NCBI GenBank assembly: GCA_963930775.1
Contig: OZ005702.1
Location: 7,440,001-7,504,000, forward strand
Source of the DNA: Cliona cf. orientalis
Lineage: Eukaryota; Porifera; Demospongiae; Clionaida; Clionaidae
Direction of reading: 5' to 3'
Length of the DNA: 64,000 bases
Part shown: piece by piece, positions 26,487 through 40,488 of the stretch
Layout: each line of letters opens with the position of its first letter
Numbering within the stretch: the first letter of the stretch is position 1
Program-made: the position numbers and the translations under genes
Notes under the pieces: generated by a model
Seen by the model: only the letters and a program-made list of their open reading frames with translations
Told to the model about the DNA's origin: nothing
Database searches by the model: none

Positions 26487-27043
26487 CCTCTCTCCCCTTC
26501 ACGTACAGCGCTATCCCGACTGCCTCGCCCAAGCTGTATACAGTGCCTTCTGTCAAGCATTTCCAAAATCAAAGCGACACATTAACTCGCCGGATTTTCT
26601 CAACTATATAACTGATCTCACTTCAGAATGGATCACAGGTTAGGTAGATCTTCATTCTTGCGAAAAAACACTCTATAACAAAATTTTTTTTGTCATTGCA
26701 GGAGTAAGGAGTGCTCCATTTAGCTGGGAGAAATGGCCGAGGCATCTACTCAATCCTTACCACAGCTCTGTACACACAGAGAGGGAGAGACCAGACACCA
26801 GCAGCAGGCCTGCTCTGACAGAGAAGGATGGTAAGCCACCTCCACCCACTGAACCCTTCCTGAACCCTCCCCTGTGTGTGCTAGAGAAAGTGAGGGAAGA
26901 GTGGCGAGAGAGAGAGGAACTATCCCGCAGCTGTTTTCAAATCCTTCCATGCAAAACCCTATATACCAAACCCCGCCCCTTCACGTGACCAATTTTAGCC
27001 GGTTTGACCAATCAGAAGTGACCTTTGAAATGAGCTGCGGTAT

Positions 27044-27081
<38 letters not shown>

Positions 27082-29031
27082 CGTAGATAAAGGTATTTTG
27101 AGTATCAATTGTTGTTATGCTGATGACTATCATTTGTCTTGGTAGATTGTTTCCACACATTAAGGTATGCCATACTACAATGTATCACACTTCCTATGAT
27201 TGGTGTATTATGCTATCATAGTATTATGGTACACATGCAATGATACATGCACTCATAAAATTGTGCACTTCTCTTCTAGTAATGCAGCTCTCTCTGATAA
27301 ACAGACGATCTACCGGAGGTGAGAGGTCAGCTATGATGACGGGCGGCGGTCACAGGCTAGCTGGCTCTAGGGTGCAGTTCAGCGGTATCGGTCGAAGGAG
27401 TGCACGGGGACGGGGCAGAAGATGGGGGCGAGGGGCAGGCTCCGCCCTAGTGGGCGTGGCTTCCTCCGAGAGAGTTCCATTGATGAGAGAAACGAGCGCT
27501 CCCTCACAGCAGAGTGCTTCACCTACGCATGAGAAAACTATAGCCGTCAAAAAGGTACATGTACATAGATCTATGTACATGATTTATCGTCTTTCGGTTT
27601 TACCAAGACTAGCATGCAATCTAGGATAAAAAAATTGCAAATAATATAATTTGCTGTAATTTCTATTCATCTATGCAGTCTCTATCCGATGTTCAAGTTG
27701 GACCCGGGCCGATATTCGAGTGTGTTCGATTCAGTACCCTTGGTAGGAGCCCACTGCTACAGCACTACCTCTATACCCACAACCTCACTGATGTTGAAGT
27801 ACATACAGGTACCTACGTATATTAATATTGGTCAGCTCAGTGTAGTTACATATTATAATAATAATTATAGCTATTTTTTAATGACGTACTCGGCCTGTAG
27901 CTTCGATTGTCCCCCAGAGCTCGTGATCCATTTGAAAAACTGAGGACAAGGCTACTGATTGTGTCTGCAAAATTAACGTTCTTAGCTACATGTACTTGAT
28001 TCATCCCCAGCTACGCCACTCCCATGTTTTCAACGTTATACGTGGGAGTGGCCTCGAGATGGGGCTACTTATCTATCACCTAGCTTAATAACTGCAAGTT
28101 CCTAAAATCCCGGAGAATGTAGTGTTCAGTGTCTTGTATAATGGCTATTTGGAGGAATTCCATTACCTGTACCATGTTACATGACATAGGTAGTGTAATA
28201 GTACAATATTATTTCACTTAATTAGGTCATCCCATGAGTCGTCGGCAGATCAAAGACATACCCCCAGCCACAATCACTTATAAGCAGCTGCTGGAGAAGT
28301 TAACTGGAAGATCAGAGCAGTGGTATAAGGAGTACGAAAGGTGAATAGGCAATAATCCACGGCATGTATATATTAATTATTGATTGAGAGATGAGATCGG
28401 CTGAATGGATCAATGGTACAATGATTATGAAAGATGAAAAGCATATTCCATACATACAGGATTAATTTTGTAGGCCACCATAAAAACATGATATTAAAAA
28501 TTAATGCATACAACTGATATTGCACCGATCAATGTTTAGTGAGCAGATCGAATGATGCTATAATATTATACATTAATGCAATCATAAATATTATTTCAGA
28601 GAGATGGGTAAGAAAGCTCAGGATATTGCTGAAACTCAGAGGAGGTACATTGCAGATATGAGAGCCACTGAAAAGTAAGTAGATCCTAAATAGCCATGAA
28701 CTTAGCAGTTTGACGATCCTTACCTAGATCCATAATATGCTATACATAGTAGGTAAGGGTCGTCAATCTACAGCGTAATTATTATCAATGAGGTGACAAC
28801 AGCATGCACTTTTATAACAATAATACTATCACTAATCTATATAGAAAGAGTAAGCGAATTCTGCAGCACCGCTACGAGGTGACGATACTGGCTGAGCGGC
28901 TGGTGGCCAGCAAGAAAGAGCAGAGGATGAAAGAAATGCAGGCACTTCTCTCTGGCTCTCTGGGAGCATCACAGTCAGACTCAAGAACAGCAAGGCCTAG
29001 AACTAGTACCAGCTCTGCTAAATCAAACTAG
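23903..29031 (+). CDS. FAM227 (FWWh) family protein
   Basis: Fourteen coding exons: 23903-24239, 24473-24616, 24852-24919, 25098-25145, 25314-25424, 25792-25827, 26052-26156, 26509-26638, 26702-26830, 27280-27554, 27679-27808, 28226-28340, 28600-28674 and 28845-29031 (TAG), giving about 629 residues. The tiny sixth exon encodes NTFWWTWMDLFH (residues 237-248), the signature that names the FWWh/FAM227 domain. Other landmarks are the Cys-rich RYPDCLAQAVYSAFCQAFP, SWEKWPRHLLNPYH, and the SPLLQHYL element in exon 11. The C-terminus is a charged helix ending in a Ser/Arg-rich tail. Vertebrate FAM227A and FAM227B are somewhat shorter (about 500-570 residues) and are mainly reported in testis and ciliated tissue; their biochemical function is unknown. 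The X-box supports a ciliary role. A versus B cannot be decided. A tRNA-Pro gene lies in the fifth intron. Confidence 0.85.
25466..25537 (+). tRNA. tRNA-Pro (anticodon UGG)
   Basis: A 72-nt cloverleaf. Acceptor GGCTTGT pairs with ACAAGCC, the D-arm has GGTCTAGGGGTATGATT, the anticodon stem CTCGC/GCGAG encloses TTTGGGT with anticodon TGG, and the T-arm has GGTTCGAATCC. There is no intron, and a T-run follows (Pol III stop). It lies in an intron of FAM227 on the same strand and is close to animal tRNA-Pro(UGG). Confidence 0.95.
26409..26495. repeat. (CT)n/(CCCT)n microsatellite
   Basis: Pyrimidine repeats ending just before the acceptor of FAM227 exon 8 (26509), so they serve as, or extend, its polypyrimidine tract. 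Confidence 0.9.
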
Positions 29032-29539
29032 GGTTTAATCAGAGATTTCGAAACGAGCACTTATCGCTAGCTTAATTAATTACGTGAGAATCAGAATAAT
29101 AATAAATTATTATAGTGCATAAACAATAGTCATGATTATAGAGAGATGAGAATTATGATCATAAGTCAAGCAGCAAAGTTATCATCACAAACATGTACAA
29201 TAAATCAATATCAGTGACAAATGAGATACACAAACCTTGAGATTATAAGATATGTCTAAAGTTTTAAGCAAACATAATTCCTAAATATCTACACAAACAC
29301 AATGAATAATATTATTATACTTTGGCAGTCGTGCAAGTTAGTAGTATAGATTCAATAATAATAATAGGGGCAGAGAGAGAGAGAGGGGGAGAGCGTGAGA
29401 TAGCAATTAAAAAACACGACCAACCATGAAAAGAAAATGCTTGATTAGTAGGTAAAGTAACATAGCAACATACACATAATAATATTATTATAACTTATTT
29501 TTATTGCAGCCTAGATGTTAAATAAGTTGCAACACGGCC
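29032..29539. other. Convergent intergenic region between FAM227 and Ras
   Basis: AT-rich, with several AATAAA-like words and a short GA run near 29373-29395. No gene was seen; it holds the two 3' UTRs. Confidence 0.5.
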
Positions 29540-31910
29540 TCACAAGATAATGCAGCCCTTTTTCGACTTTCCTTTGTCGTTTTGCTCTTTGTTCTTCTCC
29601 TGTTGCGCTTTCTTGATCTCTCTTACTAATTCGTGGAAGCAGTCGTCGATGTTGACACGAAGTTTGGCAGACGTCTCAAAAAACGGACACTTGAGGGATC
29701 TTGCTAAAATGTCACCTTCGCCGTACGATACCTCACGCTTGTCGGCCATGTCAGACTGCATGGGGGGGGGGGGGAGTGGGTGGGAAAGAGGGAGAGGAAC
29801 AGAGAAAGGAAAGATGGAGGGAGGAAGACAGAAATAGAAAATGAGAGGTAAAGCTATATTATAGCTTGTAGCAGGTGAAAGATGCAAAAATGGTAAAGGG
29901 TCGCCAATGCACATAAATCATACAGTAGGTAAAGGACGTTAAATCAATAGGTCCTATAAAGCAATAATGGCATCCTTTACGGGAGCTACTGTAAATCTGG
30001 AAATTTTCGTTGTAAAAATATTTTTGTAGTTGATGGCGGCTACGAAAATTAATCTTACGAAAATTAGCATGTACTATTAACGCTAATGCGGTAAGGGGTC
30101 ATTCCTACCAAAATTTTTTACACGATAATTTATCATACAAAAGTTTCTTTACATGAAAATTTCCAGATCTACGGTATCTCACATAATGTACCTTGTTTCC
30201 AATGAGTATGATTGGTACATGTTTGTCTGTATCCTTCACTCTCTTGATCTGCTCGCTGATCTTTGTGATTCCAACAAACGTTGATCGCTCGAGCAGCGAG
30301 TAAACGAGGAGGAATCCCTCCCCGTCTCTCATGTAACGATCTCTGACGGCGCTGAAGACCTCTTGACCTGCCGTGTCAAGAATATCCAGTCCAACCACCT
30401 CACCATCAATCTCAGCGTCGATACGATACGCATCCTCTGTGATAGGGGGGGGAGGAGGGAGGGAGAGAAGATGAGGAGAGAAGAATTGAGGAAGAGAGAG
30501 AGAGAGGGAGGGAGGGAGAGAGAGAGGGAAGAGAGAGGAGTAGATGGAAGGGGGGGGGGGGGGGAAGAGGGAGGAGGAGGGTGAACTTTAGTACCAGCCA
30601 TGGCTGCATACCAACTGCTACCACATGCACATACACATACATGTGCCTCACAACAATAAATTATTATGCTTACTCCACGAAAGGAGAGAAAAAGGCGTAA
30701 TTTTAACATGAAGGGAGGATCAATTAAAGAACCTGTAGTGAAATTATTCATTAAATTCCACAGTAACTCAGTCAATCACTAAATAAATGCATCCATCCCA
30801 CTAGCCAGCCAGCCAGACTCATTAGAAGCAGTTTGGCTGCACAGTTTACGCTATAACAAATTACTAATCACTTTGATATTAGTAACGCGATACTGATTAA
30901 TGAGACCGTGGGTAGCGAGATATTAACCCAATTTGCTTCCAACAATTATGCTTGAAATGCCAAACGCCTGCCACAAATGGAATACGGAGTCATGCAAAGC
31001 ATTTTTCTCAAAGCCTCATTTCACAATTATTATTAACTACAGTTTGCTTTTTTGAGCAAGGAAGGAGGGAGGAAAGGATAATGAATTAGTGAAAGTTGTG
31101 ACTACATACATGTACGCCTTAACTTAATGTGCTCCCAGGGACAACAATCGACACCTCCATCAAGCGAAAAGTTCACTAATTTATAGTACCGTACTTAATC
31201 TAATACTACGTATGAAAAAAAAATGTGTAAAATGCTAATTTCTTACGTTAGCTTGGATCATATGTTGTATTCGATTAACTATGATAATACTATACACACC
31301 TTTGAGGCAATGCTTAATGTGTATAGGTCCGAGGCTACCTTAGCCAGGTTATTAATGAAGATTAAAGGGGCAGGAGATTTGTTACTCACTCACCTATTGT
31401 TGGGTCATAGTCTGCTGCAAATACACTGCTTGTGAACTGAATAGTGATGGCTGAGAGGGGAGGAAAGGGGGGGGGGGGGGGGGAAGAGAGAGGGAGGGAG
31501 AAAGAAAGAGAGAGAGGGGGGGGAGGGGGTAGGAATATGCTCAAATCAGTTATATTCATAAAACAGTCATCTAGAGCCCCATCCAACAGACATACAGCGG
31601 CGTACAAACATAATAGCTACTCTATACCTCAATACTAGATGCTGTACTGCATACAAAAGCATTACTATGAGCTAAATTTCCTCCAATGCTGACTTGTGGT
31701 CTGCCAAGACCAATCTGGCAAACAGTGAGAAATTATCATTGGAGCATCTCCAAATTAGGACTTGTAAGCATAGTACTTTAACAAGTCTGGTTAAAAATGT
31801 ATTGTAATTGCAGATCCAGACAAATACCGTGACCTATCAAGTATTGAAATTTGCATACCTGATTTGCCCACACCTCCATCTCCTAATACCACTAGCTTGT
31901 AGTTCACCAT
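29540..31910 (-). CDS. Ras-family small GTPase
   Basis: Coding exons are 31910-31859, 31450-31394, 30436-30192 and 29755-29540, giving 189 residues, the normal Ras length. G1 is GDGGVGKS (residues 10-17), switch I is YDPTIEDAY (32-40), G3 is DTAGQE with Gln61, G4 is GNKSD across the last intron, and G5 is ETSAK. The tail is Lys-rich and ends in the CAAX box CIIL, so it is prenylated (Leu favours geranylgeranyl) and membrane bound. Numbering matches H-Ras without gaps in the N-terminal half, and Gly12, Gly13 and Gln61 are intact. Position 11 is Asp rather than the Ala of H/K/N-Ras. It is a GDP/GTP switch, nearer to Ras/R-Ras than Rho or Rab, but the exact orthologue is open. An acceptor (CCACAG) lies 8 bases before the ATG, so there is an upstream non-coding exon. 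Confidence 0.9.
29989..30174. mobile_element. MITE-like element, TA-flanked, in a Ras intron
   Basis: Inverted ends CTGTAAATCTGGAAATTTTC and its near-complement ending CCAGATCTACGG, flanked by TA (29987-29988 and 30175-30176). The right end lies 15 bases from the donor of Ras exon 3. Confidence 0.6.
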
Positions 31911-31917
31911 GACTCAG

Positions 31918-31921
31918 TCTG

Positions 31922-31962
<41 letters not shown>

Positions 31963-32060
31963 GAGAGAGGGGAGGGAGAGAGAGAGAGAAAGAGAGGGGG
32001 GAGGGGAGAGAGAGAAAGAGAGGAGAGAGAGAGGGGGGGGAGAGAGAGGAAGAAAGAGTG
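31918..32060. repeat. GA-rich microsatellite before the first coding exon of Ras
   Basis: On the Ras sense strand this is a CT-rich tract ending at the acceptor in front of the start codon. Similar tracts precede its other exons (29762-29835, 30446-30590 and 31455-31530). Confidence 0.9.
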
Positions 32061-32593
32061 AGAGCCCTTATCAAAGCAATGCCCAACCACACTTTATTAA
32101 ACTTGCTAAATGACATTAGCATATTTTGTGGTCTTCCATCCTGAGGCAAAGCCACGACATGTACATCTACATCCAACATGCATGTACATGTAATATAATT
32201 ATCATACACATGTGCCCGAGAAGTAACCAACAAGTGGCGAAAAAATGATGATTTATGGTCGTCGTTTTATGGCCGCAGTGGTTACCCCCTCCCTCCCCCC
32301 TCGACACACTAAGGATTCTCATACCACACCAGGATCTCGATACTAAAAATACAATTGGATCGGGTAGCATGGGGTGGAGGCCATGTACCTGTATGCATAA
32401 ATATGGATGCCTCTGAGTATAGTTAGAGGATTATAGTCAATTTGTGATGCATCTTACATGCATGTACATGCACATGTACATGTACACAGATTCAATAGTT
32501 CCCAAAGCCTGATACAGTGCAACTTCTCCGTTACAAGTTGAAAGTTGGACGCAGGTATGTACCATACTTTGTATATGCACAATCTTTTGTATA

Positions 32594-32735
32594 CCGTGAC
32601 ATCCCGGGCAAGCACGGGATCAACGTAGCAGCTTCTATACAAACATATGGAAATTATGTCCCGGGTAAGCGCCAATGCGGGCCAAAATCGCGATGTATAT
32701 TTAAGCACCCATGGGCACTTACCCGGACACTACGG
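32594..32735. mobile_element. MITE-like element, TA-flanked
   Basis: The left end CCGTGACATCCCGGGCAAG and the right end CTTACCCGGACACTACGG are imperfect inverted repeats flanked by TA (32592-32593 and 32736-32737). No coding capacity. Confidence 0.5.
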
Positions 32736-35356
32736 TACTCCCATGTACATGTATAATATTATAGCTGCCTTAGAAACTACTTTTTCAAGCAAACGGACAG
32801 GAAAAGTGGGATTCAGGAAAAAAGCCATATACATGTAACATACTACCCTCCATCCCACCACATGCATGCACAGGACTTCACTCTGTCATGCAACACTACA
32901 CTATAAGGCTGCAGCATCCATTGTCTGAGGCTGCTACGGCATGAAGTAAACGTCAGAATGAAACCAGCATCCCAGAGGTGAGAGACACCTATATACTTGT
33001 CTGTTTCCTACCTCCCAGCCAAGACCAGGCTGATGGCTGGTGGTGATCTAAGACTGTGGCTGAGGGAATGTTGGTCAGGCAGGATGTGTGTTTGAATAGC
33101 CAAACATTGAACATAAGTAGATCTATAGAACAATGCCATGACATTGTACGTTTTACCCACAGTACAATGATTATTGACAGGGGGGCAATTTCTGACAAGC
33201 AAGTGCAGTGTTCTTGCTCTCTTCTCTACTCTCTCCCCCTCTCTCTCTCTCCCTCCCTCCCTCCTTCATGCCTCCACAAGCCATTTCTGAGGCAGCTCGC
33301 TTAGTCAACATTACAACTCAAACACATCCTTTACTGCCAATCCATACATACATGTACATGTGCACATGCATGTACATGTACGTGCACATGCTTGTACATG
33401 TACATGTAAACCTATTACAACCATCTAGAGAGGCATAGAACGTAGGGGTGCATGTATACTATTGATAAGATGCTCTACAACTATAGTACAACTAGGATAT
33501 AATACACGTACATATATGATCAGCATCACACTACCAAGTTGAATACTGATAGTGGGTGCTATACATACATATATCAACATATCACCTCAACTCAGTGCTG
33601 CCAAATCCCATACACTGTACATGCACGTTCACATACAACTCAGTGCACAAAGTGTGCCATTTTTTATCATCTCTCTTGCGAATTGCTATCGTGTTTGTGC
33701 TAGCGTCAGTTTACTAACTGTCACGAGGTTTGTCTAAGGCTCATCACATCAGCTAGGTCACAAGGCTTCAGATAATTCTACACAGTGTATAGAGGGAGCT
33801 TCACGCAGTAGTGGGGAGTCCATGGAGTGCGGACCTTGACGTTCATTGGGTGTCCTGATTAAAGGAGGTGCCCCCATTTCAGGTATATACACCTCTCTAT
33901 GTATGTAGTTGGGACCATGTGTATTATGTCCTATTTAAAGGTCTCCTTAGTTAAAAGATACTAAGTAATAATATTGTACAAACCCTAAGGAAGATTTCAG
34001 TTCCTATCAATGTATCTTTTATTCATACAGAGCATGAAACTTACTCATAGTACATGTAGCTATCCATAAGTACATGTATTAGAAAACTGTGCGTCTAAAA
34101 ATAGTAACAATTAAGGATAGTTTACGTCTGACCTTGAATGGTCAGATTATGATTTCACCACTGTTTGTTTTGCTTGGGATCATAATTCTCAGAGTTCTAC
34201 ATCATGGCCCACAGTAATACAATACATGACTCAGCTTGGCTTTAGCTTTGTTGGTATTTTGGTGAATTAGGAAAACATTTATACTTGGTGAGGGTTGTAT
34301 TTCACACAGATGTACAAAATTAAACTAAGGGATACCTCCAGAATATTACATCCCAGTGCTTGCAAGCTCAGGAAAATTCTTATCCACAAAATAACACACA
34401 GTGGTTCTGGTAGCTACGGGAGAATTATGAAGTAAAATTAATATGAGGAATATAATATTATCCAGAGCAAATTTGGTATCTCTCAGGAGGGTATCGGGAA
34501 TAACCATAATCGGTAAGCGAACTGGCTAGCTATTACATGAAAATCAATATTCTATTTCAAAGGAGTAGTGACTTTAATTAACACATAATCAACCGAAAAT
34601 GAACATAATATTACATGTGTGATGTCTAAAATAATTAAATTTTTAACCTAAACTGCTTAACCACTCCCCCCTCCCACCACCTTTTCCTAATACTAGGGGG
34701 GCTATGTCTACAACAGTAGACTCACACTGATGAAAAAACCCCACAACTTATTAAACATTATGACTAGTACCACAATATTAACAAAATTAAAAATTTCAAT
34801 ATTATTACGTAAAGAAAGGTGTGGCAAAGCATGGTCTAGATATGGCACACAGAATGACAAAGCAAGCAGATCAGTTGGTTGGGGGGGGGGGGGGCAAGAG
34901 TTGTGGTAAAATGCATTTTTTATCCTTCATTGGATGCTCAATAGTCCACAGAAATAGCCACACGCACTCTTACCCTGTGGAACAGCACATGAAAAGATTG
35001 CCACCGTGAAATTAATGGCTACTAAATTTGAGCATGTCTTTCATAGTTGTGGCCATAACTTTGATAAGTTAGTAAAGGTAGCAAGGTAATTAAGTCATGT
35101 TTAGTGATTGCCTCGTTAGGCAAAGGCGTGTGCACATGACAAACGGCCAAAAAGGGAGCAAATTAATGTTCAAATTTCAGGGGAAAATTAATCCAACTAC
35201 ATGTACCTACCCCTATCCCCTTGTCACCACAAAAAGCATTGTCCAATGATGACTCCAACGTTTGCACTTGAATGCATTAGTGATCAATGCAAGCCATCAG
35301 CCGAGTCAGCAGATATTGACATGCATATACATTGCACATATGTACATAACAGTTAT

Positions 35357-35413
35357 CTGACAGTAATTGGGGTGCATTCGACCATGCATCTCATGCACCC
35401 CAATTACTGTCAG
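35357..35413. repeat. Perfect 21-bp palindromic hairpin
   Basis: Arm 35357-35377 (CTGACAGTAATTGGGGTGCA plus T) is exactly complementary to 35393-35413, with a 15-base loop. Probably the core of a small inverted-repeat element; its role is unknown. Confidence 0.8.
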
Positions 35414-36375
35414 AATACTATTTTGTTGGTAGTTGACCTCTGTTCATCATTGGCCTACTTTATGATGACCCAACCCCTTCCCATAGCCGGCAAATTGCCT
35501 ATAAAAACTTTGGTTGCTAGGCAACTACCAACAAATGTACATAGGACCATATACATGTACCTACATCCACATAAAATACAATATAGGTGGCTTCAAGATC
35601 AGTTTTCTATGAAAATGCCTACTCATCAGTACCTATTGTATTCCTCGATCACGCACACATACTCTGTTTTGTTTTGCTATGCATCCCACCAGCGATAAAT
35701 GCTTGTTTCTTCCGCTGATTCCCTGCCACCATATTTGGATGGGGCCATATTAGAACCGCTATGGAAAGGAAACACTATGCTATTCACAAGCAGAGCGAGA
35801 CCTATAATTGGAGTACTCCCTATACGGCTCTAGAATGATATTCCCCTTGTCCTAAAGAAGTAGTATGTTTAACAATGTGTACAAGCTAGTCCCATGACTC
35901 TGCTATAATCTCATACTACACGTGTATATGTACATGTACATGAAACTCAGTTAGTTATATCATCTTAAGACTACTGCCAATCCCCAGTCTAAGGGACACC
36001 ATCCCATTGCCTGCTCAGCTTAGCAAACCTAATCCCAGCAAAAGGCAGAGCCACCTTACATGTAATTACTTGTATATGTATAATATAGGTGCCTAGCCTT
36101 CAGAAACTGGAGATACATGTATGACATACAAACATTGACAAGGTATATAGTACACAGCCAAGCATCCCAGTCTTATTACCAGCCCTTCAGCTATAGCCTG
36201 TAACTAGACCAATATTTCACAAAATTATTGACAAAATTTTATCACCTGGAGGGGACAGGCCTTGCAAATCTCTGTAGCTGCAATAGCTATAAGACACCCT
36301 TCACAAAAATTCCAGCAAAAATTTATCTATGAATCTGCTCAGGCTGTCTAGCCATTATCACCTTGGAGCAGCCAC

Positions 36376-36550
36376 TCAGGCTACTGTGCTTTGCAAGTCA
36401 GTTGTCCAGTGGAAAGGGTAAATAGGCAGTGGCTCTCAAGTGCTTCATTCAGTTATACTACAAGTCACAAAGGCTTTCAGTTTATATAGTGACAGAGACA
36501 GGTGCCATTCCCTAACTTTCCTAGACAACTGACCTGCAAAGCACAGTAGA
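36376..36550. mobile_element. Inverted-repeat element of about 175 bp
   Basis: Ends of about 29 bp (CTACTGTGCTTTGCAAGTCA at the left, its complement at the right) differ at two or so positions. No coding capacity; target duplication not clear. Confidence 0.5.
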
Positions 36551-39500
36551 TTGGGATGGAAAATTGGATTCTTTAGGTTTTTTTAGGGCTGTAGGATTTA
36601 CTCCAATAGACCACATCATGGCCCACTGCATCACCCCACCCCCTGATAGGGACACAAAGTTTATTCTGTGTGGTCCAGATAGCTGCCCAGTAAACAGACA
36701 TGTACACAAGTCTCTCACACTCCCTCTCTCCTTCCCTCCCTTCCTCTCTCTCTCTCTCTCTACTTGATATCATCTTTATCCTCACTAACTCTCTCCTCTT
36801 GAGAAGGCCAATTAGCTCAAACAACAAAGTACTACTGGGGGGGGGGGGGGGGGGGGATGTTATCACTTATACATGTACATCCAGCACTTTACTTAACAGT
36901 ACACATGGTATCTTATTGTTATTTGTTGCAGTTGTGTAGCAGTGAGAGGAAGGCATGCGGTGTGGAGATCTTCTCACTGGTTGTTTGTTTAAACAGCTGG
37001 TGGAACAAGATATTCAACACTAGCAGACCATATACACATAGGCTAGTGTACACATGTACACGTACATGTACACGTACATTTACTCGGAAAATACATGTAA
37101 TACTGAAAAGTGTAAAAATGAATGTATAAAGATCTGCTATTCTCTTATTAGCCTATTCACTTCCGCTCGACTGTTCAATCTCTCTCCCCCTCTCTCTCTC
37201 TCCTTCCCCTCTATCCTCTCTCTCTCATACATAAAGATCTACACAGAAACACACATGTAGCGGCATCGTACTGTACATATAATCGTGGGCTACACATATC
37301 AAGTTGGGAAACAGCAGCATCAACCAAAAAGGCACAACAGGTCGATCAGCGAGAGAGAGACAGAGAGGGAGAGGGTAGATTAGAAGATCACAGCAAGTAA
37401 ACAGACCACACCAAGCAAACCGGCTAATGGTTCTAAACTAACCCCAATCATCATCAACAACCCACAGTTGAAGGCTGTATAATTATTGCATAAAATGAAT
37501 CTGAGGACATTAGAAGTATGCTGCTCAGCTGCATATGATATTATTACAGAAACTACAAGGGGTTAAATGATGAAACCAGTCGTTTTCAGTTACATGTACC
37601 AGAGACATGAAAACGAAAGGGAAAGAGAAAGGGATATACTGTAGATATCAAACATAGCCACAATAAGATGTCTACTTTCAATGGGGTCTTACTTACTTAC
37701 TCCTTCCAAAACTGGTCAAGATTACCCCTGAAATGAGGACACCCCTATTAATCAGGACACTACCTCTGAAATGGGGACACCCCTATTAATCAGGCCATTA
37801 TGCATTATGATAGTCCCTGCTACATAGAGATGTGTACAGACTATACCTTTTGAAATGAGGACAGCCCTTTAATCAGGAAAGTTTTACAAATAGGCCTTGT
37901 CTGCAATAGAGAGACTGCTGTTAGTACGCTTCTCTATGTACGTGCATGTACAGGTGGGAACATGCACAGTAGTGTAGTGACAACGCTAACAATGAGATGA
38001 CCTTCTATGGAAGCTCTGTCATCTCAAGCAAGAGGGAAAATGGGTAAAATGAATCGCGGGTGCTTTTTATTGCACAAGGAAAGGACCTGTGCACTGTTAA
38101 AGAAACTATCCACAAGTTATTTTAACAGCTAACACATCGCGTACGCCCAGGATATTGAAATAAATACAGTAGTCTGTGTGATTGACAGATAACTTGAATG
38201 CACACACACTGGGAATATCATTGTTAATAGTAGTACACACTGTGTCAGTGATGACGTCATAATTATGCAAACGACAATAAGGGTCAAAGCGCAACGCAAG
38301 TGTGCGATAGTGACTATCTCCAAAGTGTAAATAACAGAGGGTGAATAATTTCAGTTTTAGATTAAGCACCACAACCATAACATGTTTATTAAAGGGTCCT
38401 CGAACGCGCTAGTCTGCTAGACTAAGCAAGATTAAGAGTACCATTTTTAAAATAAGTGCCCCCCACCCCAAAAAACACAGTATCGTCACATTTATAATAG
38501 TATCTAGAGGGTGTGAGCACAGGGGGTTTCCCCTCTCTAAAGACCACTGAAGGGTACGCAGAGATCACAGTAACTAAAGAACTGCATCACGTCTGACTCC
38601 CACTCCTGGAGATTAGCAGTCGACTATCTCTGCATACTATTATTATGAGTGGATCCCTCTAATAAGCCAGCTTAAATTAACGACCTCCTAGCTAAGTACT
38701 ATACTATCACCACAGATGTCTCATAGCACTCAATGCACAAGTGCAGTGTACATGTACATGTCCGCATGCATTACGCAATAGCTTCCTCTGCAATATACAG
38801 TCATTTTGAACACGTGTATGTACATAAGTATACTGTCAAGTTTGGACGTTCATGTACATGCCGGTATTCACTTGAATTTTATCAAAAAAAAAACCACTTC
38901 TAATTCTTCACCCAACTACGCACACAGAGCAGTGAGGTTTAAAAATACATTCATCTCACAACATATTTAAACTTTCGAACTACGAATACAAACATATAAT
39001 ATTCATGTACATGTTCCATTGTACGTAGTACTATATAGCATTAGCTAAACACGATCTTACAAGTATTGCATAACAGTACTGGAGTACGTAGTTGTTTCGT
39101 TCCTAGAACGTGCGTACTTTAGAGTAATGTTAGTATGTATAATGTGTACGTACACCTGGTATTCAGCTGGATTTACAAACACCAGTGGTGGAGGCCTTTT
39201 AAAAATGCATGAAGCAATTTCCAATGTTTTCTATTCGAAACTTTTGAACTTGTAATCTTGTACAAACAAGCAAGCACAATGTTAGTACGGGTGCATACAT
39301 GTACAATGTATACACCTCAATAGTGGAAGGTTCCATCAGCAAGGTTTTGAATTAATTTAAAATGTGAGTGATGTTATTCTGAACTGTTGCACACCATCTA
39401 CTATGCATATTATCTCAATAGCAAATAGTGATAGTTAGTTTATAGGCACAATTAAATTATCACAGTGCTTGCTCTATGCGAGAGAGAGAGAGAGAGAAGA

Positions 39501-39798
39501 GACAGTATTGATCATGGGCACGTGCAAAAAGCAAGCCAGAAAGGGTTAAATTAACATCACCACCGAGAGTTGGCTGTCAGTGGATGTCAGACTACAGTGT
39601 CATCACTATGCTGACACCCTAGCAGGCATGTCAGTAACCAGGGCTGGTATCCAAGAGAGCAACGTTAGCGAAGAAAGACCGAAGGTATGCACAGGGTAGC
39701 TAGGGGGGTGGTGAAGATGATGGCTATACTGACTCCCACACATTAGTCGAATGTCTGCAGCTCTATGGACCTTTGCTGAAGCCATCAATAGTGTTCTC

Positions 39799-40013
<215 letters not shown>

Positions 40014-40079
40014 CCCCAATCATCCTTCTTTCTCACCTTCTCTGTCACCCCACAAAGCCTCTACCAGCTTCTAGACATA

Positions 40080-40488
40080 CCGTATTCGCTCGATCAGACG
40101 CCGCGGCTACTATTTATTTCATCGCCTGAGTTTGTGCGGCGTTTATTCGAGAGCGGCGACTATTCGAGAGCGGCGTTTATTAATACCAGTAGCTGCCAGA
40201 GAGGCAATCCTTAGAGAAATGGTCGATTGACACCACTGATCTAGGAGATTCTGGCTCCTTTGCTGGTGTAGAAGATGATTAGAACTTATTTATTTAGACT
40301 GTATATTGTGTACCTGCCATCGAGAACGAGTCGCGAGGCATGTCCACGTGCTGCGTGCTTCTCGAATAGTAGGCGTGGCGCGGCTACTATTCGAGAGCGG
40401 CGACTATTTCGTTCATCACTTCTGGAGGTGCGGCGACTATTCGAGAGCGGCGACTAATCGAGAGCGGCGTCTGATCGAGCGAATACGG
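40080..40488. mobile_element. MITE with 24-bp terminal inverted repeats and TA duplication
   Basis: The ends CCGTATTCGCTCGATCAGAC and the exact complement are flanked by TA (40078-40079 and 40489-40490). Inside, the word ATTCGAGAGCGGCGA recurs several times near both ends (subterminal repeats). No transposase. The TA target suggests Tc1/mariner-type mobilisation (inference). Confidence 0.75.

Noticed and set aside
23903..29031. Reading the FAM227 gene as an HAD-type phosphatase because of a DLDG string in the frame VDLDGPIS
   Set aside because: DLDG comes from another frame; the correct frame gives the FWW motif and all exon phases agree.
35201..35698. 165-residue open frame on the plus strand
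   Set aside because: It crosses a perfect palindrome and MITE-like sequence, shows no domain or splice context, and has the composition of non-coding DNA here.
38106..38378. 90-residue minus-strand frame
   Set aside because: No homology, no splice partner and no conserved motif.
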